The notes beneath the pieces are model-generated. The model ran no database searches, had not been told where the DNA came from, and was given only the letters and a program-made list of their open reading frames with translations. From Desulfosporosinus sp. OT (GTDB lineage Bacteria > Bacillota > Desulfitobacteriia > Desulfitobacteriales > Desulfitobacteriaceae), in contig NZ_AGAF01000229.1 of the NCBI RefSeq assembly GCF_000224515.1, positions 17,820 through 81,819 of the forward strand: a stretch of DNA of 64,000 bases. Reading direction: 5' to 3'. The stretch's first letter is position 1. Every line of letters begins with the position of its first letter. Both the position numbers and the translations under genes were made by a program. This document shows, in pieces, positions 8,085-17,117 of this stretch.

Positions 8085-8987
8085 GTGAAATTACAAAAAA
8101 GTCTATGGAAACGAGGCCTAGTTTGGTCCATGGTGGTAGCTATGATAACCGTGGGACTGGTGGCAGGGTGTGGAACCACTCCAGCCAAAGAGGATGCCGG
8201 CACCACGCCGAGCGAAAACAAAACGGTTAACATTGGTTACGTTAATTGGGCTGAAGATGTGGCTGTAAGTAATATCTGGAAAGTGCTACTTGAGGAGAAA
8301 GGTTATCAGGTTAATCTGAAGAGTCTTGATGTCGCCCCACTCTTCGTCGGCTTAAATAAAGGAGATCTAGACGTCTTCATGGATGCCTGGCTTCCAATTA
8401 CACATCAATCGTATTGGGATAAGTATAAAGACAATCTCGATGACTATGGAACATGGTATAAGAGTGAGGCAAAAATTGGCCTTGTTGTCCCTAAGTATGT
8501 CGATATTAATTCCATTGAAGAGATGAAAGCGAAAAAAGATCAGTTTGATGGTAAAATTATTGGCATTGATCCAGGTGCTGGAATTATGAAAGCCACTAGC
8601 AAAGCTGTTGGGGATTATGGTATAGACTATGAAGTTGTCCAGAGTTCAGAAGCAGCCATGATGACCGCTCTTGACAAAGCCTATCGTGACAAAAAATGGA
8701 TTGCTGTTACTGGTTGGAGTCCGCATTGGATGTTTGCCAAGTATGATCTTAAATATCTAGAAGATCCGAAGGCGGACTTTGGAAGTGCTGAACAGATTCA
8801 TACCTTGGCCAACAAGAATTTCACAACAAAAAACCCAGACATTTCCAAGATGCTAAAGGCGTTTAAACTCGATGATCAACAAATCGGTAGCCTCGAGAGT
8901 CTAATTAACGGCGGTATGCAACCTGAAGAGGCTGCGAAAAAATGGATCACGGATAATAAAGATTTAGTTGATGGTTGGATGAAGTAG
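8085..8987 (+). CDS. opuAC: Glycine betaine-binding lipoprotein (OpuAC type)
   Basis: The gene starts at GTG 8085 behind GAGGAGG and encodes 300 residues. The signal peptide ends in the lipobox LVAGC with Cys29, so the protein is anchored to the outer face of the membrane. The mature part is an OpuAC-like binding protein with tryptophan-containing segments (VNWAEDVAVSN, FMDAWLPITHQSYW, VTGWSPHWMF) of the sort that form the aromatic cage for a quaternary ammonium group. It is the last gene of the opuA-type operon and is followed by a strong hairpin. Confidence 0.92.
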   Translation: MKLQKSLWKRGLVWSMVVAMITVGLVAGCGTTPAKEDAGTTPSENKTVNIGYVNWAEDVAVSNIWKVLLEEKGYQVNLKSLDVAPLFVGLNKGDLDVFMDAWLPITHQSYWDKYKDNLDDYGTWYKSEAKIGLVVPKYVDINSIEEMKAKKDQFDGKIIGIDPGAGIMKATSKAVGDYGIDYEVVQSSEAAMMTALDKAYRDKKWIAVTGWSPHWMFAKYDLKYLEDPKADFGSAEQIHTLANKNFTTKNPDISKMLKAFKLDDQQIGSLESLINGGMQPEEAAKKWITDNKDLVDGWMK

Positions 8988-9064
8988 GCGTTAGCAACTA
9001 AAGTCATGATCTTCTGCTTTAAGTTGTAGAAATTACACTGTTTTCGATAACTTTAAAAAAGCAA

Positions 9065-9108
9065 CTAAAAGGGATAGGATTCATAATATGAATTCCTATC
9101 CCTTTTAG
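9065..9108. terminator. Bidirectional terminator between convergent opuA and opuC operons
   Basis: CTAAAAGGGATAGGA and its exact complement TCCTATCCCTTTTAG form a 15-bp stem, extended by further pairing inside the loop. A-rich sequence lies before it and T-rich arms are inside it. It ends the rightward importer operon and may also stop transcripts of the leftward operon ending at 9215. Confidence 0.75.
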
Positions 9109-9214
9109 CGATCTTGTTACCTCTGTTTCTTTGCTCATGGGATCGATCATATTTGCTAAATTACGTCAATGCGAACAGACAATTAAGCGTTAAGAAACAC
9201 AACAATTTAACTCT

Positions 9215-10159
9215 CTACTTTAATAGGCCTTTACTTTTCAAAAACGTAGTAGAAACTTCTTCGATAGACATTTTCTCAACATCAGCCTGCTTATTCAATT
9301 CTGTGATCGTTGCAGTATCTAGAAGATCACTTAGTTTCTTCAGATCTGCCGACAAATCGGGATAAGCTTCCACAATTTCCTTCCTTACAACAGGACAAGC
9401 ATTATAGACAGGAAAAGCGTTTTTATCATCTTCGAGCATAACGAGCTTATCTGTAATAATTCTCGGTTCTGTGGTAAACGCCAGAGCCAAATCTCCTTTT
9501 TTCGCTTTGAGAGTGTCATAGTTTAACCCCATGGCGACATCCACGAGATCGTCTTTGGGCATTTTAAAATCATAGGACTTTTCAAAGGATGGCAAACCAT
9601 CCGCTCTGCCATCCCATTCTGGGAAGCTGACGAATTTCAAGTGTTCACCTTTTTTCACTTGGGCAACATAGTCAGAGGTCGTTTTCAAGTTATACTTTTC
9701 AGCAATATCCGAGCGAACGACGATTCCATAAGTATCATTTAGTGGTGCATAATCCAGCCACTCGATGCCGTTCTTTTCATCCCAGTCTTTAATGAGCGTA
9801 TAGCTTTCTTTCGCATCAAACACAGGGTCATGTTTCATTAAGTTGATCACACCTGTACCAGTATACTCCCAGTACATATCGATTTGTCCAGATGTCAGAG
9901 CTGGACGGATAACAGCCAGTTCTCCTAACCCCATCTTGTTTTCCACTGGGTATCCCAGACCTTTTAGATACTGTAAGCTTAGTGTTCCTAAGAGTGAAGC
10001 TTCTGTAAAAGTCTTAGAAGAAATCTTAATAGTAGGTCCTTTTTTGGCGTTATCAGCGTTACCCTCGGTCGTCTTCTGTGAACTGCAACCCACTACCCCT
10101 CCAAAAGCAAGTACTAAGGACAAGACGGCTATAAGGCCAAATAAAAATCTTTTCTTCAT
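9215..10159 (-). CDS. opuCC: Osmoprotectant/quaternary amine ABC importer, binding lipoprotein (OpuCC type)
   Basis: I choose ATG 10159, nine bases after GGAGG, over the GTG two codons upstream (10165), which sits too close to that site. The 314-residue protein has a signal peptide with lipobox GVVGC and a type OpuBC/OpuCC binding domain: SKTFTEASLLG at the N-terminus, DMYWEYTGTG and FTTEPRIITD. These motifs are typical of proteins for glycine betaine, choline, carnitine and similar compounds. It is the last gene of a four-gene operon whose order is permease, ATPase, permease, binding protein. Confidence 0.9.
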   Translation of the reverse strand: MKKRFLFGLIAVLSLVLAFGGVVGCSSQKTTEGNADNAKKGPTIKISSKTFTEASLLGTLSLQYLKGLGYPVENKMGLGELAVIRPALTSGQIDMYWEYTGTGVINLMKHDPVFDAKESYTLIKDWDEKNGIEWLDYAPLNDTYGIVVRSDIAEKYNLKTTSDYVAQVKKGEHLKFVSFPEWDGRADGLPSFEKSYDFKMPKDDLVDVAMGLNYDTLKAKKGDLALAFTTEPRIITDKLVMLEDDKNAFPVYNACPVVRKEIVEAYPDLSADLKKLSDLLDTATITELNKQADVEKMSIEEVSTTFLKSKGLLK

Positions 10160-10271
10160 GTACACACTCCTCCTTCTTTAAGCTATGATTGTCTATCTCC
10201 TTTGAACCTTTTCTTCACTTTCTATTTCCTACTAGTTTATCCCCTCCTTTCAACATCCTTTACAGGTCATG

Positions 10272-10916
10272 TTATTCAACCCACGTGCTAGGCGGGGTGA
10301 TTCGTAACTCGATATAACTTAACATCCGATCCATGAAAATAGCCATGATAGCCCCAAGCCCTGCTCCAACAATTAAGTATTCGGGCCTAAAGAGGGACAA
10401 TCCCCCCATAATTAAATTACCTAAACCACCCGCCCCAATAAGAGATGCTAGGGTACCCATACTGACAACATAAACGGTTGCAGTTCGAATGCCACTGAGT
10501 ATGATCGGCATGGCCAAAGGGATTTCCACCTCGAATAAAATCTTCCCTTTGGACATCCCCATCCCGGAAGCTGCTTCCTTCACATCAGGGCTAACCCCTA
10601 TGATTCCAGCGATTGTATTTCTGACGATTGGCAACAGACTCTGAAATAATAAAGCCAGCACGGCGGGTTTTATTCCCAAACCAAGAATTGGCAATGCCAA
10701 AGCAATAATCGCTAATCCAGGAATAGCTTGTAAAACGTTAAGTAAGTTAAGGGTAACCAGACCGAACCTTTTAAATTTTGGACGGGTTAAGAATATCCCG
10801 AGCGGTACAGAGATCAGAATCGCTATAGCTACGGTGACCACCACGATCAGAGAATGCTCGAACAAAGCTTCTGGCGCCTTTTCAAAAAGAGCGAACCTGA
10901 AATTCTCCCAAGTCAT
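10272..10916 (-). CDS. opuCD: Osmoprotectant ABC importer, permease subunit 2 (OpuCD type)
   Basis: This 214-residue BPD-type permease has about five membrane helices and the cytoplasmic loop EAASGMGMSKGKILFEVEIPLA, given here as EAASGMGMSKGK plus FEVEIPLAMPIILSGI. It starts at ATG 10916, directly next to the stop codon of the ATPase gene, so translation is probably coupled. The length fits the small OpuCB/OpuCD permeases (about 210-230). With the second permease it forms the heterodimeric pore. Confidence 0.9.
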   Translation of the reverse strand: MTWENFRFALFEKAPEALFEHSLIVVVTVAIAILISVPLGIFLTRPKFKRFGLVTLNLLNVLQAIPGLAIIALALPILGLGIKPAVLALLFQSLLPIVRNTIAGIIGVSPDVKEAASGMGMSKGKILFEVEIPLAMPIILSGIRTATVYVVSMGTLASLIGAGGLGNLIMGGLSLFRPEYLIVGAGLGAIMAIFMDRMLSYIELRITPPSTWVE

Positions 10917-12032
10917 CTACTCACCCTCTTTCCGATAGACATGTTTCCGAATGTCTTTGAAAGAGAGCATTCCACGCAGTTCTTCGCCTTTCAGAATCCC
11001 AAGATAATCAACATCATATTCCAGCAAACGAGAGAGCGCATCTGGTAGGGATGTTGACGTTTGGACGAAAGCCTTCTCCGTACGCAGAACCCTTCTTTTT
11101 AACCTCTCCGAGTCATCCCCTGAATCGCCAAAATCCGCTAAGGTGAAGTGCCCACAGCTTATACCTGCTTCATTTAGAAGAAAAGCTACTTCTGCCCCAG
11201 TATCCCTCATTTTTTGGGCAGCACCCAGTAATTCATGTTCTCTCACAATACACCCAACCGGTTGCATCGCTTCTTCTACATGAAACAAGTTCAACTTTTT
11301 GACAACCCGATCATGACCAATAAAGTTCTCCACGAAATCATTCTTTGGATTCGTTAGAATGTCTTCCGGAGTTCCAAATTGAACTAACTTTCCAGCATTA
11401 AAGATGGCAATTTTATCTCCCATCTTGATAGCTTCGTTAATGTCATGCGTCACAAAGACGATTGTTTTCTTAATCTCCTTTTGCAAACGCAGGAATTCAT
11501 CTTGCAAATGGGTACGGGCTATAGGATCAACTGCTCCGAAGGGTTCATCCATAAGCATGATGGGAGGATCGACTGCCATAGCTCGGGCTACACCGACTCT
11601 CTGCATTTGCCCACCACTGAGTTGTGACGGGTATTTATCTCGAGTCTTTTCAGGGTCAAGGCCCATCATTACTATAAGTTCTTCAACCCGTTTCTTAATC
11701 TTATCCTTCGGCCATTTATATAACCGCGGTACGATGGCAATGTTTTCGGCAATCGTCCGGTGCGGCAGAAGGCCGATCTGCTGAATCACATAGCCAATAC
11801 CCATTCTCAACTGATCCGAGTCCGTATTCATTACATCGTTTCCATTAATTTTGATCGACCCAGACGTAGGTTCAATCATGCGGTTAATCATGCGTAAAGT
11901 TGTACTTTTACCGCAACCAGAGGGACCTACTAATACACAAATCTCTCCCTCCGGTATGGAGAGAGATAATTGGTCCACTGCTGGCAGCGCTTGGCCAGGA
12001 TACTGTTTCGTCACTTGCTTCAATTCTATCAT
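10917..12032 (-). CDS. opuCA: Osmoprotectant ABC importer, ATP-binding subunit with CBS domains (OpuCA type)
   Basis: This 371-residue protein has Walker A GPSGCGKST (38-46), Q-loop IGYVIQQIGLLPH, signature LSGGQMQRVGVARAM, Walker B IMLMDEPFGAVDP and the switch HD. A C-terminal CBS-like pair (about 255-370) is more divergent than that of the OpuAA copy at 6023. CBS domains in this family gate transport by osmotic or nucleotide signals. It lies between the two permease genes. Differences from the OpuAA paralogue support two distinct importers rather than a recent duplication. Confidence 0.92.
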   Translation of the reverse strand: MIELKQVTKQYPGQALPAVDQLSLSIPEGEICVLVGPSGCGKSTTLRMINRMIEPTSGSIKINGNDVMNTDSDQLRMGIGYVIQQIGLLPHRTIAENIAIVPRLYKWPKDKIKKRVEELIVMMGLDPEKTRDKYPSQLSGGQMQRVGVARAMAVDPPIMLMDEPFGAVDPIARTHLQDEFLRLQKEIKKTIVFVTHDINEAIKMGDKIAIFNAGKLVQFGTPEDILTNPKNDFVENFIGHDRVVKKLNLFHVEEAMQPVGCIVREHELLGAAQKMRDTGAEVAFLLNEAGISCGHFTLADFGDSGDDSERLKRRVLRTEKAFVQTSTSLPDALSRLLEYDVDYLGILKGEELRGMLSFKDIRKHVYRKEGE

Positions 12033-12091
12033 AAGATCCCCCTTTGCCCACTTTATCTTGTCCTCTGTTAGAACATCTATTTGAAGAGGAA

Positions 12092-12748
12092 CTAGCGGTT
12101 AATTCTTAATCCACGGGGAACAATCCTTTTCTCAATAGCCCCAAGGATTGTGTCTAACCCAATGGCAATTAAGGAGATAATCAGTGCTCCTGTGACCATC
12201 ATGGGAGTATTTGATCGGACAAGGCCTTCCGAAATAAAGCGCCCTAAGTTACGTTCCCCGATATAGGTAGCGATGGCTGCTATACCCGTAGTCATGACAA
12301 CGGTTATCCGAAAACCAGCAAAAATTATCGGGATACCCAGAGGCAAAAGAATTTCGCGCATGATCCTTCCTGAACTCATACCCATCCCTCTAGCCGCTTC
12401 AATAACATTGCGATCAACATTTTTAACCCCATCGTAAACATTTCGAATTAAAGGCATCATCGCATACAGAACCAAAGCGAACAAAGCTGATTTCCGACCT
12501 AATCCAAAGGTTGGGATGGCTACCAAAATAGCAAACATAGATAAACTGGGAATACAGAAAATTGTATTCGCCAAAGCAAGGACCCGAGCAGCCCATTTGT
12601 CGTTTTTCGTTAATAGCAAGCCAATAGGCACCCAGATCTCAAGGGAAATTGCCACTGCTGATAAAACAAGCGTAAAATGATTTTCAGTATATTCTATAAT
12701 TGTCCCAGTATTCTTCGTGAAAAAATTGATAAAATCTTCTAAGGTCAC
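12092..12748 (-). CDS. opuCB: Osmoprotectant ABC importer, permease subunit 1 (OpuCB type)
   Basis: This 218-residue permease starts at GTG 12748 behind GGAGGAG. It has about five membrane helices and the coupling loop EAARGMGMSSGRIMREILLP. It is the first gene of the opuC-like operon, 60 bp before the ATPase gene. A sigma-54 promoter lies about 120 bp upstream (12870-12887), linking this importer to the same activator as the methyltransferase operon. Confidence 0.9.
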   Translation of the reverse strand: MTLEDFINFFTKNTGTIIEYTENHFTLVLSAVAISLEIWVPIGLLLTKNDKWAARVLALANTIFCIPSLSMFAILVAIPTFGLGRKSALFALVLYAMMPLIRNVYDGVKNVDRNVIEAARGMGMSSGRIMREILLPLGIPIIFAGFRITVVMTTGIAAIATYIGERNLGRFISEGLVRSNTPMMVTGALIISLIAIGLDTILGAIEKRIVPRGLRINR

Positions 12749-12869
12749 TCGCCATCACTCCTCCTTCTTCATATTTTAGCCAAATTCGAGGAAACTAGGC
12801 CGGCCTTTTGGTAACTATCTGAGACCCTTTTCTTAAGATTTAACCTAATACGCAAGTTATAGTAATTTG

Positions 12870-12887
12870 ACGCAAGAACCATGCCAC
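12870..12887 (-). promoter_or_regulatory. Sigma-54 (-24/-12) promoter of the opuC-like operon
   Basis: The minus strand reads TGGCATGGTTCTTGCGT, with GG and GC ten bases apart. It matches the consensus at both elements and resembles the promoter at 5434-5451 (TGGCAT, then TTGC). The predicted transcript starts near 12860, giving a leader of about 110 nt before GTG 12748. Confidence 0.8.
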
Positions 12888-13002
12888 TTTTTAAATTAAT
12901 GGTAGGATCGACATCTAGTCTTTTAGCTCATAAGGAACTGTGCAAATAATATTTGCTCGAAAAAAGCTGACAGCGCTTTAAGCGGGCACTTCCAGGCAAA
13001 TG

Positions 13003-13032
13003 CATAAAATTTAGTTGCCAAAATTTTATGCC
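13003..13032. promoter_or_regulatory. Inverted repeat between activator gene and opuC promoter
   Basis: GCATAAAATT and AATTTTATGC flank a ten-base spacer. It lies just behind the stop of the activator gene (which ends at 13058) and about 120-145 bp upstream of the -24/-12 promoter. It could be a terminator for the activator gene, although no U-run follows, or an upstream activator site. Confidence 0.4.
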
Positions 13033-13057
13033 CATTTAATCACAATATTCGGCATTT

Positions 13058-14461
13058 TTAAACCTCAATCCCTAATTTTTTCATGCGATATTGGAGATTC
13101 TGGCGCGCTATTCCTATAGACTCAGCGGCCTTGGTGATATTTCCATGATGATTTTTCAAAGCTTCTCTCAGTACCTGCGTTTCTGTCTCGCGCAAAGCAT
13201 GGGCTAATGTCCCAGAACCTTTTTTATAAAATTCCGAAATTGTTCCATCTTGTCTGAGAAACTTGGATTTTAGGTAATGCGGCAAATGGTCAATTGTGAT
13301 GACTTTCCGGCCATCCAGCATGTTCATAGCACTTTCAATGATGTGTTCTAATTCGCGCACATTACCCGGCCATTGATATCTCATAAAAACGTCCTTTAAC
13401 TTGTCGTTCATGGAAACATTTCTCAATCCATAAATTCTTTGATACTTTTTCATGAAATAATGGATTAAAGCCTCAATATCCTCTTGCCGGTCTTTTAAGG
13501 GAGGAACGTAAAGAGTAATGACCGCCAGTCGATAGAAAAGGTCTTTGCGCAAAATACCATTATTCACCGCTTCCCAAGGATCTACATTGGTAGAACTGAT
13601 AACTCGGCAGTGGACTGGAATTTCCACCGTCCCGCCAACCCGCCTTACCATTTTTTCTTGCAACACCCGCAAAAGTTTAGCCTGTAGAGCGCTATTCAGA
13701 GAATTGAGTTCATCCAAAAACAAAGTTCCATTCCCAGCTTGTTGAAACAGACCCTTAGATTCTATGGCCCCTGTAAAAGCTCCTTTGGCTGTACCAAAAA
13801 GAATACTTTCCAACAAAGTTTCTGGAATCGCAGCACAGTTAATCGCCACGAAGGGCTCCTTTTTGCGGGAGCTATAATTATGAATAGCTTGAACTAATAA
13901 TTCTTTACCGGTTCCTGTTTCTCCAAAGACTAAGATAAAACCGTCGGCCACTGCTGCTTTCTTTGCCGAAACAACCATTTCCTGCATGGCAGAACTAACA
14001 AAGTTGATCGATTCAAATGTATAACGAGTACCATTATCACGCTGGCGCCCATCCGATCCAATTTGATCCTGAAATTGCATCGTTTTAGTCAACAGTTCTT
14101 TAAACTTGGTAATATCTTTACACACCGAGTATACGGCAATAACCTCACTGTTTTCGATCACTGGATAAGTACTTGCTACTATGTTAACTTCTTTCCCTTT
14201 ATTTGTGAAATAAGTTTTATTTTTTTCAAGAACTGTCTCTCCAGTTAGAACAGCCGTTAAATGTTCACTGCTTTCTAACGTCACCGCATCATATACTTCG
14301 GTTAAATACTTACCGACGACGTTTTCAGATACTAATTCTTCTAATTTGGCCATCTCAGAATTGTAGAAAATTATTTTGCCATGACGGTCAGTAACAATTA
14401 CGCCTTCTTCAATCGAATCAAAAATATGACTAAACGTTCGAACCAAAACATCATCGAGCAT
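13058..14461 (-). CDS. Sigma-54-dependent transcriptional activator (PAS-AAA+-Fis HTH)
   Basis: The start is taken at ATG 14461 (MLDDVLVRTF), seven bases after AGAGG, giving 467 residues. An N-terminal PAS domain (about 10-120) is followed by an AAA+ domain with Walker A GETGTGK (about 180-186), the sigma-54 contact loop GAFTGA (about 227-232) and Walker B GTLFLDE (about 245-251). A Fis-type HTH ends the protein (NITKAAESIGIARQNLQYRMKKLG). It has no receiver domain, so it probably senses a small molecule through PAS. Sigma-54 promoters in front of two neighbouring operons are the obvious targets. It lies between the betaine region and the SsuABC-like importer. Confidence 0.93.
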   Translation of the reverse strand: MLDDVLVRTFSHIFDSIEEGVIVTDRHGKIIFYNSEMAKLEELVSENVVGKYLTEVYDAVTLESSEHLTAVLTGETVLEKNKTYFTNKGKEVNIVASTYPVIENSEVIAVYSVCKDITKFKELLTKTMQFQDQIGSDGRQRDNGTRYTFESINFVSSAMQEMVVSAKKAAVADGFILVFGETGTGKELLVQAIHNYSSRKKEPFVAINCAAIPETLLESILFGTAKGAFTGAIESKGLFQQAGNGTLFLDELNSLNSALQAKLLRVLQEKMVRRVGGTVEIPVHCRVISSTNVDPWEAVNNGILRKDLFYRLAVITLYVPPLKDRQEDIEALIHYFMKKYQRIYGLRNVSMNDKLKDVFMRYQWPGNVRELEHIIESAMNMLDGRKVITIDHLPHYLKSKFLRQDGTISEFYKKGSGTLAHALRETETQVLREALKNHHGNITKAAESIGIARQNLQYRMKKLGIEV

Positions 14462-14512
14462 AATGTTACCTCTCTTTAAGTCTATTGTTAAATCTTCCAA
14501 TTCTGTCCTTAT

Positions 14513-15409
14513 TTATTGGCCAAGACTGATAACCATCTGCTCCGGAAACATATCACACAGAAGATCATAACCTAAACCTTGTATAGCCACGCGTTTATAC
14601 TCCTGTGAATGCCGACCAGGGATCGCCTGATCGACGGCTAGTGAAAGACGTTCAGAAATCTCCTGTGCCAGATCCTGATTAACTATCTTTCCTTGTAATG
14701 TTAGTTCTAACTCCTCAAGGCGAAATGGGGTCCGCCCTAAAGCACCTACCGCCCACCTCACTTCCCGGATTTGTTTATTTGCTGAGTCAATTTCAACCCT
14801 TAGCGCCATGTTCAGACGGGCAATCGTCACTGCAGAACGACTGCCCACTTTGACAAAGCCGCTCAAGATCTGTACTTCTTTCTGGGCCTTACATAACGGG
14901 AAATCGATCTCTGTTATCAACTCTTTAGCCTGTAAGCCTGCGCCGCTCCCTGCTTGTAGTTGAGCAAAGGATACTCTCCTTAATCCCTGCGGCCCAAGAA
15001 TACTTACCCAAGCATCAAGTGCCAGTAATGCTGGCAGGCTATCTCCAGCTGGTGAGGCTTTGGCAATATTTCCACCTAGAGTAGCCCTGTTGCGGATCTG
15101 AGTGGAACCAACTTGTGCAGCTGCTTGTCCCAGACATCTGGCCTTCTCCCTAACCAGACTGCTCTCACTGATTTGGGTGAAAGTTGTCGCACTCCCGATT
15201 CTTAACCTGCCTTCTGCTTCCTTTATATAATTAAGCTCAGGAATTTGAGACAGGTCAATGAGCCAAGCTGGTTTAAGCTCTCCGCTATTTAATTGTATTA
15301 CAAGATCCGTGCCCCCGCTGATAAAAACTGCCTCTTCCTGGATTAGGGAAAGTGTTTCTTTTACTTCTGTGATGCTCCTTGGACAGGCGAACTTAAATTT
15401 CGGCCTCAT
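14513..15409 (-). CDS. Molybdenum hydroxylase FAD-binding subunit (XdhB/CoxM-like), orphan
   Basis: This 298-residue protein has the PCMH-type FAD domain: FISGGTDLVIQLNSG binds the FAD pyrophosphate, and QIRNRATLGGNIAKASPAGDSLPALLAL is the second conserved FAD segment. A CO dehydrogenase flavoprotein C-terminal domain covers about 185-290. Such subunits pass electrons from a Mo-pterin and 2Fe-2S subunit. Neither partner is in this window, and the only related maturation gene (xdhC at 47714) is broken. It follows an importer operon in the same direction, 43 bp after the permease, so it may be co-transcribed with uptake of an aromatic or purine-like substrate. That last point is inference. Confidence 0.85.
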   Translation of the reverse strand: MRPKFKFACPRSITEVKETLSLIQEEAVFISGGTDLVIQLNSGELKPAWLIDLSQIPELNYIKEAEGRLRIGSATTFTQISESSLVREKARCLGQAAAQVGSTQIRNRATLGGNIAKASPAGDSLPALLALDAWVSILGPQGLRRVSFAQLQAGSGAGLQAKELITEIDFPLCKAQKEVQILSGFVKVGSRSAVTIARLNMALRVEIDSANKQIREVRWAVGALGRTPFRLEELELTLQGKIVNQDLAQEISERLSLAVDQAIPGRHSQEYKRVAIQGLGYDLLCDMFPEQMVISLGQ

Positions 15410-15452
15410 GATATAGCCCTCCTTACGTTGAGAACCCTTTGATTACATTCGC

Positions 15453-16226
15453 TCAGTTTCCTTTGACATGTTGCCAACGGCAAAGGATCGTTTCCAAGAG
15501 ATCTACGACAATAAACAAACTGACTCCGAGTAGCGCCATCATTATGATTCCAGCAAACATCTCATCCGGTGCCGCACGGCTCCACGAATCCATAATAAAA
15601 TAACCTAACCCTTCGGTCGTAGCAAACGACTCAGCGAAGAACAAAACAGCAATCGCGGTACCCATGCTCAGGCGAAGCGACGTCAAAACATCAGGCAAAC
15701 TCGCTGGCAAAAGCACGTACCGATAGACTTGTACACGGTTTCCACCCAGAGAACGCAGAGATGAAACCGTTTCAGCGGGCACTTTACGAACAGCATCGCG
15801 TGTGGTCACTAGAATCTGAAAAAAGACAATAAATGTAATGAGAAAGATTTTCGAACGATCCCCTAGTCCGAGAAACAAGAGAATCAGAGGAAGAAAGACG
15901 ATCTTTGGAATCGGATAGGTAATATACACTAAAGGGGCCAAAAATCGGTCAATTCGCCGTTCATGCCCCATAATCAATCCTAGAGGAAGACCAAGCAGTA
16001 ACGAGAGTAAAGTAGAAAGAACGACTCGATAGGTGCTGACCCATAGGTGTCTTCCAAGATTGGCTTCTAACAGCAATCGTGAGGTGGCACTTACAGCTGC
16101 CTGAGGTGTCGGTAGCATGGGAGTTTTCAAGGTCCAGGCTACATACTGCCAGAATGCTAATAGAAATAAAGCAGCTCCCAAATACCCATAGAGCTGTCTC
16201 TGAAATTTTCTCCCCCTCTGGATCAT
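15453..16226 (-). CDS. ABC importer permease, SsuC/TauC/NrtB type
   Basis: This 257-residue permease has about six membrane helices and a BPD coupling loop containing SLRSLGGNRVQVYRYVLLPASLP. It overlaps the ATPase gene by four bases at 16223-16226, a typical coupled start. The family imports sulfonates, nitrate, pyrimidine precursors and other small organic anions. The substrate here is not evident, and the downstream FAD subunit hints at a compound that is later hydroxylated. Confidence 0.85.
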   Translation of the reverse strand: MIQRGRKFQRQLYGYLGAALFLLAFWQYVAWTLKTPMLPTPQAAVSATSRLLLEANLGRHLWVSTYRVVLSTLLSLLLGLPLGLIMGHERRIDRFLAPLVYITYPIPKIVFLPLILLFLGLGDRSKIFLITFIVFFQILVTTRDAVRKVPAETVSSLRSLGGNRVQVYRYVLLPASLPDVLTSLRLSMGTAIAVLFFAESFATTEGLGYFIMDSWSRAAPDEMFAGIIMMALLGVSLFIVVDLLETILCRWQHVKGN

Positions 16227-16978
16227 CCGACCATCCCCCCTTCTAAGAGAGAACGGACATAGCTCGTCTTCTGAAAAAACTCGGACGTCTGACGATAGCC
16301 ACTTTGCCCAACAAGAGGATTAAAAATTTCGCCCATGACCTGAGTGGGGCGACCATCTGCCAATACTAAGATACGACTACCTAGAAATACGGCCTCCTCA
16401 ATACTGTGCGTCACTAAAACAGTTGTTAGCTTCTGTTCCTGCCAGATTTCTAATAAGAGTTTTTGCAATCGTTCACGAGTCAAGGCATCAAGTGCCGACA
16501 AAGGCTCATCCATCAAAAGCAGATCGGGTTGTAAAGTTAAAGCTCTTGCCAAAGCCACTCTCTGTCTTTGCCCTCCGCTCAACTGACTAGGAAAATGATG
16601 TTTCACTTCCCACAAGCCCATTTTATGAATCATTTCTTCGACTGCTCTCTGATACTTCCGCTTAGGTATATGCCGAACTCGCAAACCTAAACAAACATTT
16701 TGCTCGACATTAAGCCAAGGAAAGAGTCCATATTCTTGCAGGATAAAGGCTGTTTTCTGCCTTGCACCCACCACCTGTTCACCCCAAATCCTAATCTCCC
16801 CGCCTGTTGGTTGAAGCAACCCGGCTAAGAGATAAAGAAGAGTGCTTTTACCGCAGCCTGACGGGCCAATTAAGACAACGCTTTCTCCTGGTTCAACCTT
16901 CAAACTAAAATCGTCATAGACCTGGACCTGTGACGTTCCTTGAACATAAGCTAGATTACAATCAGAAATTTCAATCAC
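16223..16978 (-). CDS. ABC importer ATP-binding protein, SsuB/TauB type
   Basis: This 251-residue ATPase has Walker A GPSGCGKST (38-46), signature LSGGQRQRVALARAL and Walker B LLLMDEPLSALD, followed by the switch HS (VTHSIEEAV) as usual for SsuB-like proteins. It has the typical length of the family and no additional regulatory domain. It lies between the binding protein and the permease of the same leftward operon. Confidence 0.87.
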   Translation of the reverse strand: MIEISDCNLAYVQGTSQVQVYDDFSLKVEPGESVVLIGPSGCGKSTLLYLLAGLLQPTGGEIRIWGEQVVGARQKTAFILQEYGLFPWLNVEQNVCLGLRVRHIPKRKYQRAVEEMIHKMGLWEVKHHFPSQLSGGQRQRVALARALTLQPDLLLMDEPLSALDALTRERLQKLLLEIWQEQKLTTVLVTHSIEEAVFLGSRILVLADGRPTQVMGEIFNPLVGQSGYRQTSEFFQKTSYVRSLLEGGMVG

Positions 16979-16994
16979 AGGTTATTCGCTCCTT

Positions 16995-17115
16995 ATATCA
17001 GAAGTCAGAGTTCAGAGGCCAGAGGCCAGACTCGACGTTCGAAGTCCGAAATAGAAGGCTCTCGAAGTGTAGCCGACAACCAACATCGAACAACGAACCT
17101 CGAATATCGAACCTC
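16995..17115. repeat. Degenerate heptad/TCGAA short repeat array
   Basis: The gap between binding-protein and ATPase genes first holds imperfect heptads (GTCAGAG, TTCAGAG, GCCAGAG, GCCAGAC). It then holds an irregular series of CGAA-based units (TTCGAA, ATCGAA, AACGAA, CTCGAA, ATCGAA, CTCGA). There is no reading frame or clear hairpin. The first unit type is the complement of the repeat at 2378-2397. Confidence 0.6.
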
Positions 17116-17117
17116 GA

